Notes: generated by a model not told the origin, from the sequence alone. 64,000 nucleotides of DNA from an uncultured Chloroflexota bacterium (GCA_937879875.1 CALFMN010000034.1:1-64000), one strand, 5' to 3'. Counted from the stretch's first letter, positions 1 to 9,032 are shown. Made by a program: numbers and translations.

Positions 1-1458
1 GCTCGTCGTGCTGCCGTTCGGCGCGGCCGCCGGCTCCGGCATGGGCGATCCCTTGCCCGCCGCGGCCTGGGCGGCAGCGTCGCGCAGCTCGGCAAACGAT
101 GCCTTGAGACAGTCCGCGAACACCCAGGGATCGGGCACGAGTTTCGGGTCCACCGTCGCGCCCATCGTCAGCACCTGGTTGTAGCTGAGGATGGCGACGA
201 ACAGGCCGATATTCGAGGCGAGCGGACCGAGTGGATACCAGTGCAGCAGCCGCTTGCCCGCGAGGTAGAGGGGGATCTGCGGCCCCGGCACATTGGTGGA
301 GACGGTGTTGAGCAGGGTATTCGGCACGTCGAACTGGCTGACGAAGGCCTGCCAGGTCGGCGGCACGTTGCGGGCGAAGTCGGTGAGCGCGTAGAGGCCC
401 GCGGCCTGGCCACCAGTCTTCAGCCGCTCCATCGCCCGGCGCTCGGCGTTCAGCCGCTCCACCGGGTCTTTGACGCCGACGTAGAGCGGTGCGAACATCA
501 TCGAAACCAGGTTGCCGAGCGCGCCCTGTTCTTCCGGCCGGCGCATCGAGACGGGGCACATCGCCCGCAGCTCGACGCCGTTCGTCGCATAATCGTGCCG
601 CTCGAGATAGCGGCCGAGCCCGCCGGCGAGCACCGCCAGCACCACGTCGTTCACCGTGCCGCCCAGCGTCGCGCGAATTGCCCGTACCTCGGTGAAGGAG
701 AACTGCGCCCAGGAGAACTGCCGCTCGCCGGAGAGCGGGCCGTTGAACGGCGTGCGCGGCGCCGGCTGCATCAGGAACGGCATCGATGTAGTCATCGCGT
801 TGGTGATCTGCTCGGCGCGCTCATTCAGCTCCTGCGGGCGGAAGAGGCGGAAGCTTTCATCGGTCCAGGTTTGCGCCGTTTCGGTCATGCGGTCGCGCAC
901 GGCATCTTGCAGCAGGGTGAGCGGATCGGGCTCGGCCCTCGGCTCCCAGCGTGCCGCCGGCGGCTCGGGCGGCTCGGCGTCGGCGGTGAGGTCGTGCATG
1001 ATCATCGTTAGATCGACGCCGGAGACGCCATCGACCATGGCGTGGTGCACCATCGACAGCAGCATCGTGTTGCCGCTCTCGTGGCCGTGGATCACGACCA
1101 GCTTCCAGAGCGGATGGGCGCGATCGAGCACCTGGGCGAAGAGCCGGCCGCCGGCGTCGGAGAGGGCGCGGTCGTCGCCGGGTTTCGGCAGCGCGGCCTC
1201 TTCAATGTGGTTGCGGATATCGAAGGCCGTGTCGTCCTCCCAGGTGGGGTGGTTGATGCCGAACGGCGGGAAAACGACCTTTTGGCGATAGCGCGGCAAC
1301 TGGTGCAGCCGCGTATTGAGCACGTCGATCACGTCCTGGCGCGTCAGCCGCCCTTCGTAGGCGCCGACCGAGCCCACGTGCATCGGCTGGTTTGACTTTT
1401 CGACGTAGAGAAAGGAGGCATCGAGGGTCGTGAGGCGGCGGTTCGTCGGCTGCGCCAC
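1..1458 (-). CDS. Wax ester synthase / diacylglycerol acyltransferase (WS/DGAT), 3' end off window
   Basis: Acyl-CoA-dependent acyltransferase that makes wax esters or triacylglycerols at the membrane or lipid-droplet surface. Read on the minus strand the frame is open for 486 codons to the left edge. The N-terminus reads RRLTTLDASFLYVE, typical of the family. The catalytic HHxxxDG motif is seen as HHAMVDG near residue 137. A DUF1298-like C-terminal half (NVPGPQIPLYLAGKRL) follows. The usual length is 450-500 residues, so little is missing. GTG at 1458 is taken as the start because AAGGA lies about 10 nt upstream; an in-frame GTG at 1467 is the alternative. Family is confident; substrate (wax versus TAG) is open. 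Confidence 0.88.
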   Translation of the reverse strand, partial: MAQPTNRRLTTLDASFLYVEKSNQPMHVGSVGAYEGRLTRQDVIDVLNTRLHQLPRYRQKVVFPPFGINHPTWEDDTAFDIRNHIEEAALPKPGDDRALSDAGGRLFAQVLDRAHPLWKLVVIHGHESGNTMLLSMVHHAMVDGVSGVDLTMIMHDLTADAEPPEPPAARWEPRAEPDPLTLLQDAVRDRMTETAQTWTDESFRLFRPQELNERAEQITNAMTTSMPFLMQPAPRTPFNGPLSGERQFSWAQFSFTEVRAIRATLGGTVNDVVLAVLAGGLGRYLERHDYATNGVELRAMCPVSMRRPEEQGALGNLVSMMFAPLYVGVKDPVERLNAERRAMERLKTGGQAAGLYALTDFARNVPPTWQAFVSQFDVPNTLLNTVSTNVPGPQIPLYLAGKRLLHWYPLGPLASNIGLFVAILSYNQVLTMGATVDPKLVPDPWVFADCLKASFAELRDAAAQAAAGKGSPMPEPAAAPNGSTTS

Positions 1459-1581
1459 GGTGTTCACATCCTTTGTTGCACCTGCTGCAACGGCTGCCGG
1501 TGCCCTATTCTACTCCCCTCGTGCGCAAGTCAGTGGAGCATGTGCAGCGGAAAACCGAGCCGGCCACGCGCTCGGCCGGGT

Positions 1582-1986
1582 CTATCCGGGCAAGAAAAAG
1601 CGGCGGAACTGCTCCTCGGACTCGAAGCGCGGCACGTTGCCGGCCTCGGGGTCGAGCGAGCGCCACTCGCTCTCGAAGCGCTCGAAGCTGAGCGGCGTGA
1701 GCCAGACGGCGCCGGCCGGCTCATCGGCGCGGGCGAAGGCGAAGCGCTGCGGGCTGTCCTCGGTGACGTCGAGCACGGTATAGGTACGCGAGCCGCGATC
1801 GTCCTCCCAGTGGATGACCACGCGCCCATCCCAGTCCTGGCAGAGGAGTATCGGGCGCACGGCCACGCCCTCCGGTCCGCGCTCGGTCTCGACAAACAGC
1901 ACCGCGCGCTCGCCGGCCGGGCCGGCGACGGCGGGTGTATAGGTGCGCGGATAGGCAAGGGCACGCAGATCCTCGATCGTCGCCAT
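1582..1986 (-). CDS. Small acidic protein of unknown function (134 aa)
   Basis: I do not recognise the family. The protein is soluble, has no signal peptide or membrane segment, and is rich in acidic and aromatic residues (DWDGRVVIHWEDDRGSRTYT). The pattern suggests a small all-beta fold that may bind a ligand. ATG at 1986 is the first start and codon use matches its neighbours. It sits between the WS/DGAT gene and the ProA-like gene on the same strand, 83 nt from the ProA-like stop, so co-transcription is possible. Confidence 0.6.
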   Translation of the reverse strand: MATIEDLRALAYPRTYTPAVAGPAGERAVLFVETERGPEGVAVRPILLCQDWDGRVVIHWEDDRGSRTYTVLDVTEDSPQRFAFARADEPAGAVWLTPLSFERFESEWRSLDPEAGNVPRFESEEQFRRFFLPG

Positions 1987-2069
1987 GGCCGCCGCCTTCG
2001 TATTGTTGTCTTACTGCCCGTACGTCTGCCGGCAGGCGCCTTCCACGGTATGCCCGGCGCGATGCCGGT

Positions 2070-3578
2070 TCAACGGTGCAGATCCGGATCGCTCTGCCGG
2101 GCGCGCGTTCGCAGCGTGAAGACGCCGTCGCCGCTGAGCACGCCGCCGCGCGCGAACAGCCGCCCGTTCTGCCAGTTGGAGAGCCCTAGCTCCGGCCGTC
2201 CCAGCGCATACTGCCCATCGACCCAGCGCGTGAAGCCGTCGCCGACGAACGGCGCGTCGATCGCCTGATAGAACCAGCGCTGCTGCGCCTCGTCGGCGGC
2301 GATCAGGCTGGCAACGAGGCGCGGGCTGTGCCGGTTGAACAGCGCGACCGCCTCGGCCACGCTTTCGGCCACGAGCAGCGTGACTTCGGGCGTCTCTTCC
2401 CACTCCCACTCGCGGCCCAGCTCAGATGTGGAGATGGACTCCGCCAGCGGTTCCCCGACATCGCCGCCGGCGCGGCGCACGCGCGTGCGCGTCTCGAACC
2501 AGGCGGCGGGCACGTGACACTCGCTGCCCTGCGCCACGTACAGCTTGCTGCCGTGCCCGCGGCGTTCGCCCGCGCGGCAGAGCGCGTCGAGGAAGAGCGG
2601 CACAAGCTCAGCCGCCCGCTCGCGCACGATGCAGCAGACGTTGAGCGTGTTGCAGACCTTACGGTCAAGCGAGTTGTACACCGCTGAAGCGAATGCGCCG
2701 GCCGGCGCCGTCTCGCCGGCGATCAGCCAGGCGCCGCCGCTGCCGTGCAGGCTGACGGGGATACCCGACTGCCGCGCGACGGCGCCGAGCTGGGCGACGG
2801 CCGGTCCGGAGCCGCGGGCGACGGCCAGCGCCAGGCGCCGGTCGCTGAACATCGCCCAGCCGGCGGCGTGGTCGGCGCTCTCCACCAACGACGCGGCGCC
2901 GGGCGGCAGACCAGCCTCGGCGAGCGCCGGGTCGAGGGCGCAGCACACGATCGCCTGCGCCGTGCCGAGCGCGTCGCTGCCGATGCGAAAGACGACGGTG
3001 TTGCCGCCGCGCAGCGCGCCGGTCGCATCGGCGAAGACGTTGGGCCGGCCCTCGAAAACGAAGCCGACGACGCCGAGCCCCGCGACCAGCAGATCGACGG
3101 CCAGGCCCGGCTGTTCCACCGTTTCCACGACCCGATCGCGCTGCGGCGGCGCGTCGCGCCAGTCGTGCAGGCCGGCGATCATCTCGCGCCGCATCTGCTC
3201 TCCGGCCCGCAGGCGCGTGGTGGAGCGGCCACGGGCCTGGGCGCTCTCGACATCGCGCGCGTTGGCGGCGGCGATCTCGTTCCAGACCGCGTCGTCCGCG
3301 AGCCGGCGGGCGAAAGCGTGATAGAAGGCGGCAATCTGCTCGTCGCGCACCGTCCCCATCGCGGCGAACGCGGCGGCGGCGCGGCCGACTGTCTCGGCGG
3401 CGATGCGCTGCTGCGCGGCGGGAATCAGCAGCAGGTCGCCGCTCTCCTGCACCACGACCAGCCGGTCGCCGGGCCGAAAACGCGCGGCAAGCTCTAGCGA
3501 GACAAGGCTCACGCGGTCGCCGCCGAAGGGGATTGGCATGCCGGCCGTGAGAGCGGAAAGAGCGGCGGTCTGTGTCAT
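2070..3578 (-). CDS. ProA-like aldehyde dehydrogenase with N-terminal extension
   Basis: Homologue of glutamate-5-semialdehyde dehydrogenase (gamma-glutamyl phosphate reductase), which makes glutamate semialdehyde with NADPH in proline synthesis. Family blocks seen: EGRPNVFADA (about 176-185), GGNTVVFRIGSDALG (191-205) and the catalytic Cys block KVCNTLNVCC with Cys309. At 502 aa it is about 80 residues longer than usual ProA; the extra N-terminus (LELAARFRPGDRLVVVQESG) looks like a small beta-rich add-on. No proB or proC is nearby, so it may act on another acyl-phosphate or acyl-CoA. ATG at 3578 is clear. Confidence 0.72.
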   Translation of the reverse strand: MTQTAALSALTAGMPIPFGGDRVSLVSLELAARFRPGDRLVVVQESGDLLLIPAAQQRIAAETVGRAAAAFAAMGTVRDEQIAAFYHAFARRLADDAVWNEIAAANARDVESAQARGRSTTRLRAGEQMRREMIAGLHDWRDAPPQRDRVVETVEQPGLAVDLLVAGLGVVGFVFEGRPNVFADATGALRGGNTVVFRIGSDALGTAQAIVCCALDPALAEAGLPPGAASLVESADHAAGWAMFSDRRLALAVARGSGPAVAQLGAVARQSGIPVSLHGSGGAWLIAGETAPAGAFASAVYNSLDRKVCNTLNVCCIVRERAAELVPLFLDALCRAGERRGHGSKLYVAQGSECHVPAAWFETRTRVRRAGGDVGEPLAESISTSELGREWEWEETPEVTLLVAESVAEAVALFNRHSPRLVASLIAADEAQQRWFYQAIDAPFVGDGFTRWVDGQYALGRPELGLSNWQNGRLFARGGVLSGDGVFTLRTRARQSDPDLHR

Positions 3579-3698
3579 GCTGCGCCTCGTCGGACGAAGA
3601 TCTGCCAGAAGGCAGGGTACAGCAGCCGGCGAGCTTTCGGAGCGGCGAGGCGATCGTGCGGCGTGCCGGGACGCACGATCAGCGGATCGCGGCGCGGC

Positions 3699-4616
3699 TC
3701 ACGCCACGCGCGGCCGCACGTCTTGCATGAACCGTTCCATCGCCTCCTGCCGGCCGGCGACGCCGTGCGGAGCGACGATGTCGAGCAGCAGGTGCGAGAC
3801 ACCGATCTGGGTATAGGCGGCGATCTGCTGGAGCATCTCGCGTGTGCTGCCGTGGATCGCGGTTGCCGGATTCACGCCGCCATGCAGACCCAGATGCACG
3901 CGGGCCGAAAGCTCGATCGAGGCCGGGTCGCGGCCGGCCTCTGTGCAGAGTTGCCGCACGCGCTGCCACTGCCCGGCCAGCACGTCGGGCGGCGTGAAGG
4001 CGGCGTGGAAGCCATCGCCGTAGCGGACAGCGCGGCGCAGGGCAGGATCGGTGTGGCCGCCAACCCAGACCGGAATATGACCATTCGGCGGCTTTGGCGA
4101 GAAGCCGATTGCGGGAAAGCGGTAGAAACGGCCGTCGAATGCGGGCGACTCTTGCGAAAACAGCGCTTCGAACAGTTCGAACTGTTCGTCGGCGCGGGCG
4201 CCGCGGTGGTCGAAGGGCATGCCGAGCGCGTCGAACTCTTCCTCCATCCAGCCGACGCCGGCGCCGAGGATAGCACGGCCCTCGGAGAGCACATCAAGCG
4301 TGGCGAGCAGCTTTGCCGTCTGCACGGGCGGACGGTAGCCGAGGATGAGCACGGTGGTGCCGAGGCGGATGCGCTCGGTTGCGGCGGCGACAAAGAGCAG
4401 CGTGCCGAGAGCGTCGAGCCAGGGAATGTTGAACGGCGCCGGAAAGTCGCCGCCCTCGGAGTAGGGATAGCGGGAGGCGAGGCTGGCGGGCCAGGCGATG
4501 TGGTCGCTGGCCCAGGCGGAATCGACGCCCAGCGCTTCGGCGCGGCGGGCGAAGCCGAGCAAATGCTCGCGGTCAGCCTGGTGGCCGAGGTGGGGCAGGT
4601 GTACGCCGAACTGCAT
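3699..4616 (-). CDS. LLM-class F420-dependent oxidoreductase
   Basis: Luciferase-like TIM-barrel monooxygenase/dehydrogenase, 305 aa, expected to use F420 or FMN. The N-terminus MQFGVHLPHLG and the blocks WASDHIAWP, IRLGTTVLIL and GRAILGAGVGWMEEEF are typical of the F420-dependent TIGR03619-like group, as is a late PVWVGGHTDPALRR. Full length. The ATG at 4616 has GGGGGA about 5 nt upstream. Substrate unknown. It ends 120 nt from the ProA-like gene start on the same strand, and begins next to the leader-distal end of the CRISPR array. Confidence 0.85.
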   Translation of the reverse strand: MQFGVHLPHLGHQADREHLLGFARRAEALGVDSAWASDHIAWPASLASRYPYSEGGDFPAPFNIPWLDALGTLLFVAAATERIRLGTTVLILGYRPPVQTAKLLATLDVLSEGRAILGAGVGWMEEEFDALGMPFDHRGARADEQFELFEALFSQESPAFDGRFYRFPAIGFSPKPPNGHIPVWVGGHTDPALRRAVRYGDGFHAAFTPPDVLAGQWQRVRQLCTEAGRDPASIELSARVHLGLHGGVNPATAIHGSTREMLQQIAAYTQIGVSHLLLDIVAPHGVAGRQEAMERFMQDVRPRVA

Positions 4617-4754
4617 GGCGTTCCCCCGTGCGGGCCGGCGTGATTGCCCGGTGACGCCGGCACGTGAACGGGATCATCATACGCAGCTAGCGCAGACCAC
4701 GGTGAGGCCGAGGGCGATCACGTTGCTCAGGCTCCACTCGTCCTCCAGCGTCAC

Positions 4755-6401
4755 GTTTCAATCCTCACCCGGCGGTGAGGCCGGGTGCGACGCTCCATGC
4801 TGGCGGCGGCGTCGGCTCCGTCGTACTCGTTTCAATCCTCACCCGGCGGTGAGGCCGGGTGCGACGTTCCCAGGAGCGCCCCCGCGGCCAGCGGGCGACG
4901 TACGCGTTTCAATCCTCACCCGGCGGTGAGGCCGGGTGCGACGTTGTAAGCGCACGGTATACGCGACTGACCCATGCAAGTTTCAATCCTCACCCGGCGG
5001 TGAGGCCGGGTGCGACATGTCCACCTGTACGCCGATGCGCTGCAAGAGGCGGTTTCAATCCTCACCCGGCGGTGAGGCCGGGTGCGACGCCGTCACGGTG
5101 CCGCAGTCAATCAGCGCCGTGCGCGAGTTTCAATCCTCACCCGGCGGTGAGGCCGGGTGCGACTCCTACGGCGTGTTATGGCGGGCCGCCCCGACCAGTT
5201 TCAATCCTCACCCGGCGGTGAGGCCGGGTGCGACGCCACCTCATGGCTGAGCACCATGCAGGCGGCGGCGTTTCAATCCTCACCCGGCGGTGAGGCCGGG
5301 TGCGACCGCAGATCGCCAGCGTTTTCAGCGCAGCGGGGCCGGCGTTTCAATCCTCACCCGGCGGTGAGGCCGGGTGCGACACCGCTCATGGGGTCGCGCT
5401 TCATATGCTCGAAGTTTCAATCCTCACCCGGCGGTGAGGCCGGGTGCGACGCGCCATCTCCAGGCCTTCACAACGTTCGCCGGCCCGCTGTTTCAATCCT
5501 CACCCGGCGGTGAGGCCGGGTGCGACTCGGCCATGACGTGCAGCGATTCCAGCCCGCTATCGTTTCAATCCTCACCCGGCGGTGAGGCCGGGTGCGACGC
5601 CCCCTTCGCTTGCCGGGGTGACCGAGGCGCAGAAGTTTCAATCCTCACCCGGCGGTGAGGCCGGGTGCGACCGGGTGATCGGTGACATCCAGTTCCGCAT
5701 GCGCGTGTTTCAATCCTCACCCGGCGGTGAGGCCGGGTGCGACGAGCTGTGGCCGCACACCTACGAGTATCCCGATGAGGTTTCAATCCTCACCCGGCGG
5801 TGAGGCCGGGTGCGACGCGGTGAGCGGCGGCGTGGTGCCGGCGTCGCCGCCGTTTCAATCCTCACCCGGCGGTGAGGCCGGGTGCGACGAGCTGCAACTG
5901 GTGGTCCGGCGTGCCGAGCAGGTCGTTTCAATCCTCACCCGGCGGTGAGGCCGGGTGCGACGACAGATTTTCAGCACGGTAGCGGCAGTCACTCCGTTTC
6001 AATCCTCACCCGGCGGTGAGGCCGGGTGCGACTCTGCGGGGCGGCCGGCGGTCAGGCCTACGCCTATTACCAACGTTTCAATCCTCACCCGGCGGTGAGG
6101 CCGGGTGCGACAGCAGCCGCCCGGTTTCTGGACCGACGACCCGGCGTTTCAATCCTCACCCGGCGGTGAGGCCGGGTGCGACCCGGTCGTGTCGGCGCAG
6201 GTGTCCGGCGGCCAGTGGGTTTCAATCCTCACCCGGCGGTGAGGCCGGGTGCGACGGTAATTATCTCCAGATGAACAGCAGCGCCCTCGCGTTTCAATCC
6301 TCACCCGGCGGTGAGGCCGGGTGCGACCGGTTGCCGTGCCGCCGCTCTGCCCGGCCGTCGGGATGTTTCAATCCTCACCCGGCGGTGAGGCCGGGTGCGA
6401 C
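4755..6401 (-). CRISPR. Type I-C CRISPR array, 23 repeats and 22 spacers
   Basis: A 37-nt repeat occurs 23 times, first at 4755-4791 and last at 6365-6401. All copies look identical, including the leader-distal one. Read on the minus strand it starts GTCGCACCCGG and ends GAGGATTGAAAC, the type I-C signature, with an 8-bp stem CACCCGGC/GCCGGGTG around a 6-nt loop. Spacers run from 33 to 42 nt, mostly 34-37; the longest is 6033-6074. Strand is assigned minus because cas genes are on the minus strand and the repeat handle (..ATTGAAAC) then lies 3'. Newest spacers should be near 6328-6364. No duplicate spacers were noticed. Confidence 0.98.
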
Positions 6402-6634
6402 GGCACCACAGAGGGGATTTCACCCCTCATAGACGCCGCTTTGGCCCTCTTTAGGCCTGACTGTTCTTCTGCCGGCCGTCCGCTCCGCCTTTCCTCACCC
6501 AAAGGCAGCTACAAAACGGCCCGCACACCTCCTGTTCTGCGTCGCACCCGGCCTTCATTGCACCCGTTCGCGCGCGGACCTCACGCGTGGCTCACCACTG
6601 CCTGGGGTCCGCGCCTGGGGTGCTTCGCCGCCAA
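6402..6634 (-). promoter_or_regulatory. CRISPR leader between cas2 and the first repeat
   Basis: A 233-nt non-coding stretch between the cas2 stop and the leader-proximal repeat, the expected place of the array promoter and Cas1-Cas2 integration signals. A short hairpin (GAGGGG/CCCCTC, 6411-6428) lies 9 nt from the first repeat. The 10-mer CCCTCTTTAG (plus strand, 6445-6454) is repeated next to the orphan repeat at 6971-6980. No certain promoter boxes were identified. Confidence 0.75.
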
Positions 6635-6925
6635 TTATAGGATCAGCGGCTCGCGCAAGTCGAACGCCGGGCGCTGGCCATACACCTCCACGTAGCGCTC
6701 ACGCGGCTCGTGCAGCCGGTAAATGCGCAGGCTGTCTTCCCGCTCGTCCATCGCCTGCCGCAGCTTGTGCTTCAGCAGTTCGAACTGCGCCGCGTTGACG
6801 ATGCATTCGAACACCGACTTCTGCACGCGCTGGCCGTGCGCCTCGCAGATCTTCGCCACGCGCCGCAGTCGCTTGCGCCCTTCCGGGCTGTCGGTCGCCA
6901 CGTCGTACGCCACCAGCACTTCCAC
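6635..6925 (-). CDS. cas2: CRISPR-associated endonuclease Cas2
   Basis: Small ferredoxin-fold subunit of the Cas1-Cas2 spacer integrase. About 96 aa, with the beta1 block VEVLVAYDVATD carrying the conserved Asp, and RVQKSVFECIV in the usual place. Two GTG codons are adjacent (6928 and 6925); GGAGG at 6932-6936 gives 3 nt spacing to the first and 6 nt to the second, so 6925 is preferred. It is the last cas gene, separated from cas1 by 210 nt that hold an orphan repeat. Confidence 0.95.
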   Translation of the reverse strand: MEVLVAYDVATDSPEGRKRLRRVAKICEAHGQRVQKSVFECIVNAAQFELLKHKLRQAMDEREDSLRIYRLHEPRERYVEVYGQRPAFDLREPLIL

Positions 6926-6984
6926 CACCGGCCTCCGCTTCAGCCCGCGCGACGTGCGACGCTTCGCTCACCCTCTTTAGTTGG

Positions 6985-7020
6985 ATTTCAATCCTCACCT
7001 GGAGCGAGGCCAGGTGCCAC
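6985..7020 (-). repeat. Orphan diverged CRISPR repeat between cas1 and cas2
   Basis: A single 36-nt copy of the array repeat, 584 nt beyond the array, inside the cas operon. Minus-strand reading starts GTGGCACCTGG and ends GAGGATTGAAAT. The 3' handle is kept except for the last base. The stem is CACCTGG/CCAGGTG: one C-G pair of the array repeat has become T-A, a compensated change, while the loop has drifted. No full second repeat follows; 24 nt downstream there is only GTCGCAC (6954-6960), equal to the first 7 nt of the repeat. This looks like a retained structured RNA rather than a random relic. See findings. Confidence 0.85.
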
Positions 7021-7135
7021 TCCGCAAATCGTCCTGTTCAATTGGTAAGGCTCGGCCTGTTGCGGCGCCGTCGCCAGCCCCTCAGCGTGGTAGCCTCCAA
7101 TACTCAACCGCTCGCCTGATCAGGGGCGGACTGAT

Positions 7136-8167
7136 TCAGCGGGCCAGGAACGGCAGATACTCCGGCAGGTCGCCGCGCAGGTGGCGCGCCAGCAGCCGCG
7201 CCTGCACGTGCGGCAACAGCCCCACGGCCACCTTCTGCCCCAGCACGCGATGCGGAATCTCCTCTTCTTTGCGCTTCTGATAGGCGCCGATCACGGCTTT
7301 GCGGCCATCGTCCGTGAGGCGCACGGCCGCGCCAGGCAGATCTTCGAAGTGCTCCGGCCGCAACTGCTTGCGGTTCACCAGCGTGATCGCCAGCCGGTCG
7401 GCGATCACCGGCCGCAGCTCCTCCATCAGATCGAGCGCCAGCGCCGGCCGGCCGGGACGCAACGCGTGCAGATAGCCCACCTGCGGGTCGAGCCCCACGC
7501 CCTCCAGCGCCGCCCCGCACTCTGCCCGCACCAGCGCGTAGAGAAATGAAAGCAGCGCGTTCGCCCGATCGCGCGGCGGCCGGCGCGTGCGTCCATCCGG
7601 CCCGAAGGCGCGCCGGTCGGCCCGCACCATCCAGCCGAAGACGCCGAAGTAGGCCCGCGCCGCCTCGCCCTCGGCGCCGCGCAGCTCGTTCAGATCGCCG
7701 ATCGCCGGCAGCCGCTCGACGATGCCGGCCATGCGCGCCGCCGCCTCGCGCAGCGGCTCGCCGCCCTCCGGCTGCTGCGTCTCGCGCGCCGCCCGCAGCA
7801 GCGACTGGCGGCTGTTCTGAATCTTGCCGGCCACGATCTGCCGGGCGATGCGCAGGCAGCGGGCGCGATCGGAGAGCGCGAGATGTTGTGCCCGCCGCAG
7901 CAACACATTGCCGCGCGTCTCGCCCTCCACCCGCGCCTTGAAGCGGCCGCGCCGGTCGAGCCAGACCAAATTGCGCCCGTCTTCGGCGCAGCGCTGGATC
8001 AGAAACGGGCTGATCGAAACCTGGCCGAGCATCACGATGCCGCTCAGCCGCATCAACGGCGCCCGCAGCCGCGTCTCGCCCTCCAGCACCACCTTCACCG
8101 TATCGTGGTCAAGGTGAAGCATCGAACCCTGGGCCAGCACGTAGAGCACGTTCAATAGCTCATGCAT
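7136..8167 (-). CDS. cas1: CRISPR-associated endonuclease Cas1 (type I-C)
   Basis: Integrase subunit that inserts new spacers with Cas2, aided by Cas4. The start is set at the ATG at 8167 (MHELLNVLYVL, the usual I-C Cas1 opening), which overlaps the cas4 stop by 8 nt; upstream in-frame extension is unlikely. Length 343 aa is typical. Likely metal ligands are E166 (RGAEGEAA), H234 (GYLHALRPGR) and D246/E249 (LDLMEE). Nothing looks broken. Confidence 0.96.
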   Translation of the reverse strand: MHELLNVLYVLAQGSMLHLDHDTVKVVLEGETRLRAPLMRLSGIVMLGQVSISPFLIQRCAEDGRNLVWLDRRGRFKARVEGETRGNVLLRRAQHLALSDRARCLRIARQIVAGKIQNSRQSLLRAARETQQPEGGEPLREAAARMAGIVERLPAIGDLNELRGAEGEAARAYFGVFGWMVRADRRAFGPDGRTRRPPRDRANALLSFLYALVRAECGAALEGVGLDPQVGYLHALRPGRPALALDLMEELRPVIADRLAITLVNRKQLRPEHFEDLPGAAVRLTDDGRKAVIGAYQKRKEEEIPHRVLGQKVAVGLLPHVQARLLARHLRGDLPEYLPFLAR

Positions 8168-8882
8168 CGTCGTCCTCCACCCCGTCCCCCTCTTCATCCT
8201 CGGCGATCACTGCTGCCGGCGCGGCCCTGCCCCAGACGGCGTCCGGCGGCTCGGCCTCCCACAGGCGGTAGAGCGTCCCTTGCAGGCCGCCCAGCCGCGA
8301 GCGCTCCGCCACCACGCCCGGCAGGCAGGCGTTGATCAGCGAGCAGCGCGGGCAGCGGGCGTCGTTCGGCGCCTGCGGCAGATTCTGCGTGCGCAGCATC
8401 TCGCGCACCGCGGCCACGGTCGCCTCGGTCCGCGCCCGCAAGGCCGCATCGAACTCCACCTCGTAGCGGCGGCGCTCGGCGTGGTGAAAGACGGCACCGC
8501 GCGGCACGGCGGTTTGCAGCATCTCCTCAAGGCAGAGCGCCTGGGCGCAGAGCTGGATCTCGGCGTGCTCGCCGCGCCGCCGGCCGACCTTGTACTCCAC
8601 GGGATACGGCCCCTGCGGCCGGAACTCGACCAAGTCGGCCTTGCCCGAAAGACCCAGCCGCTCCGACCAGAGCGGAATCGCCCGTACGAGATGCACGCCG
8701 CGCATGATTTCGCGGTCGCCCGCATCGACCTTCTCGTGCGCCACGGTGCCGCGAATCGTGAACTGGTTCTCGTCCCACACCTGCTCGACGTAGATCAGCG
8801 CACACTGCCGCGGACAGTAGCTCCAGTGCTCCAGCGCCGAGATCGTCACCTCCGGCGCCTCATCCAGCCAGTCCTCTACCAC
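8160..8882 (-). CDS. cas4: CRISPR-associated exonuclease Cas4
   Basis: RecB-like nuclease with a 4Fe-4S cluster that trims prespacers and selects the PAM. Cluster cysteines are in SYCPRQC at the N-terminus and CPRCSLINAC near the C-terminus. The nuclease core GKADLVEF...PVEYKVGR supplies the Asp, Glu and Lys. The start at GTG 8882 is chosen because GAGGAGG lies 8 nt upstream. The frame stays open to 8990, but the extra 36 residues do not look like Cas4. An acidic tail (EDEEGDGVEDDDA) ends the protein. 150 nt separate it from cas7. Confidence 0.93.
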   Translation of the reverse strand: MVEDWLDEAPEVTISALEHWSYCPRQCALIYVEQVWDENQFTIRGTVAHEKVDAGDREIMRGVHLVRAIPLWSERLGLSGKADLVEFRPQGPYPVEYKVGRRRGEHAEIQLCAQALCLEEMLQTAVPRGAVFHHAERRRYEVEFDAALRARTEATVAAVREMLRTQNLPQAPNDARCPRCSLINACLPGVVAERSRLGGLQGTLYRLWEAEPPDAVWGRAAPAAVIAEDEEGDGVEDDDA

Positions 8883-9032
8883 GTCCACCACCTCCTCAAC
8901 CCGGACACCGCTGCTTCTTTGGAAGACGGCCAGCGCCGTACACACGCATGAACCGCGGAAAGTGCGCCGGGCCGCGCCCCCAAACCCCACGCGCGGCCCA
9001 CACCAGCGGGCGCGGCCCGGCGCCGCAGAAAG

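Noticed and set aside
6256..6290. Spacer 21 translates to LQMNSS-like residues resembling immunoglobulin framework
   Set aside because: A 35-nt translation match is not informative and the spacer strand is arbitrary.
4498..6432. Plus-strand open frames across the CRISPR array
   Set aside because: They translate the repeat itself over and over (FQSSPGGEAGCD and FNPHPAVRPGAT) and carry no independent coding signal.
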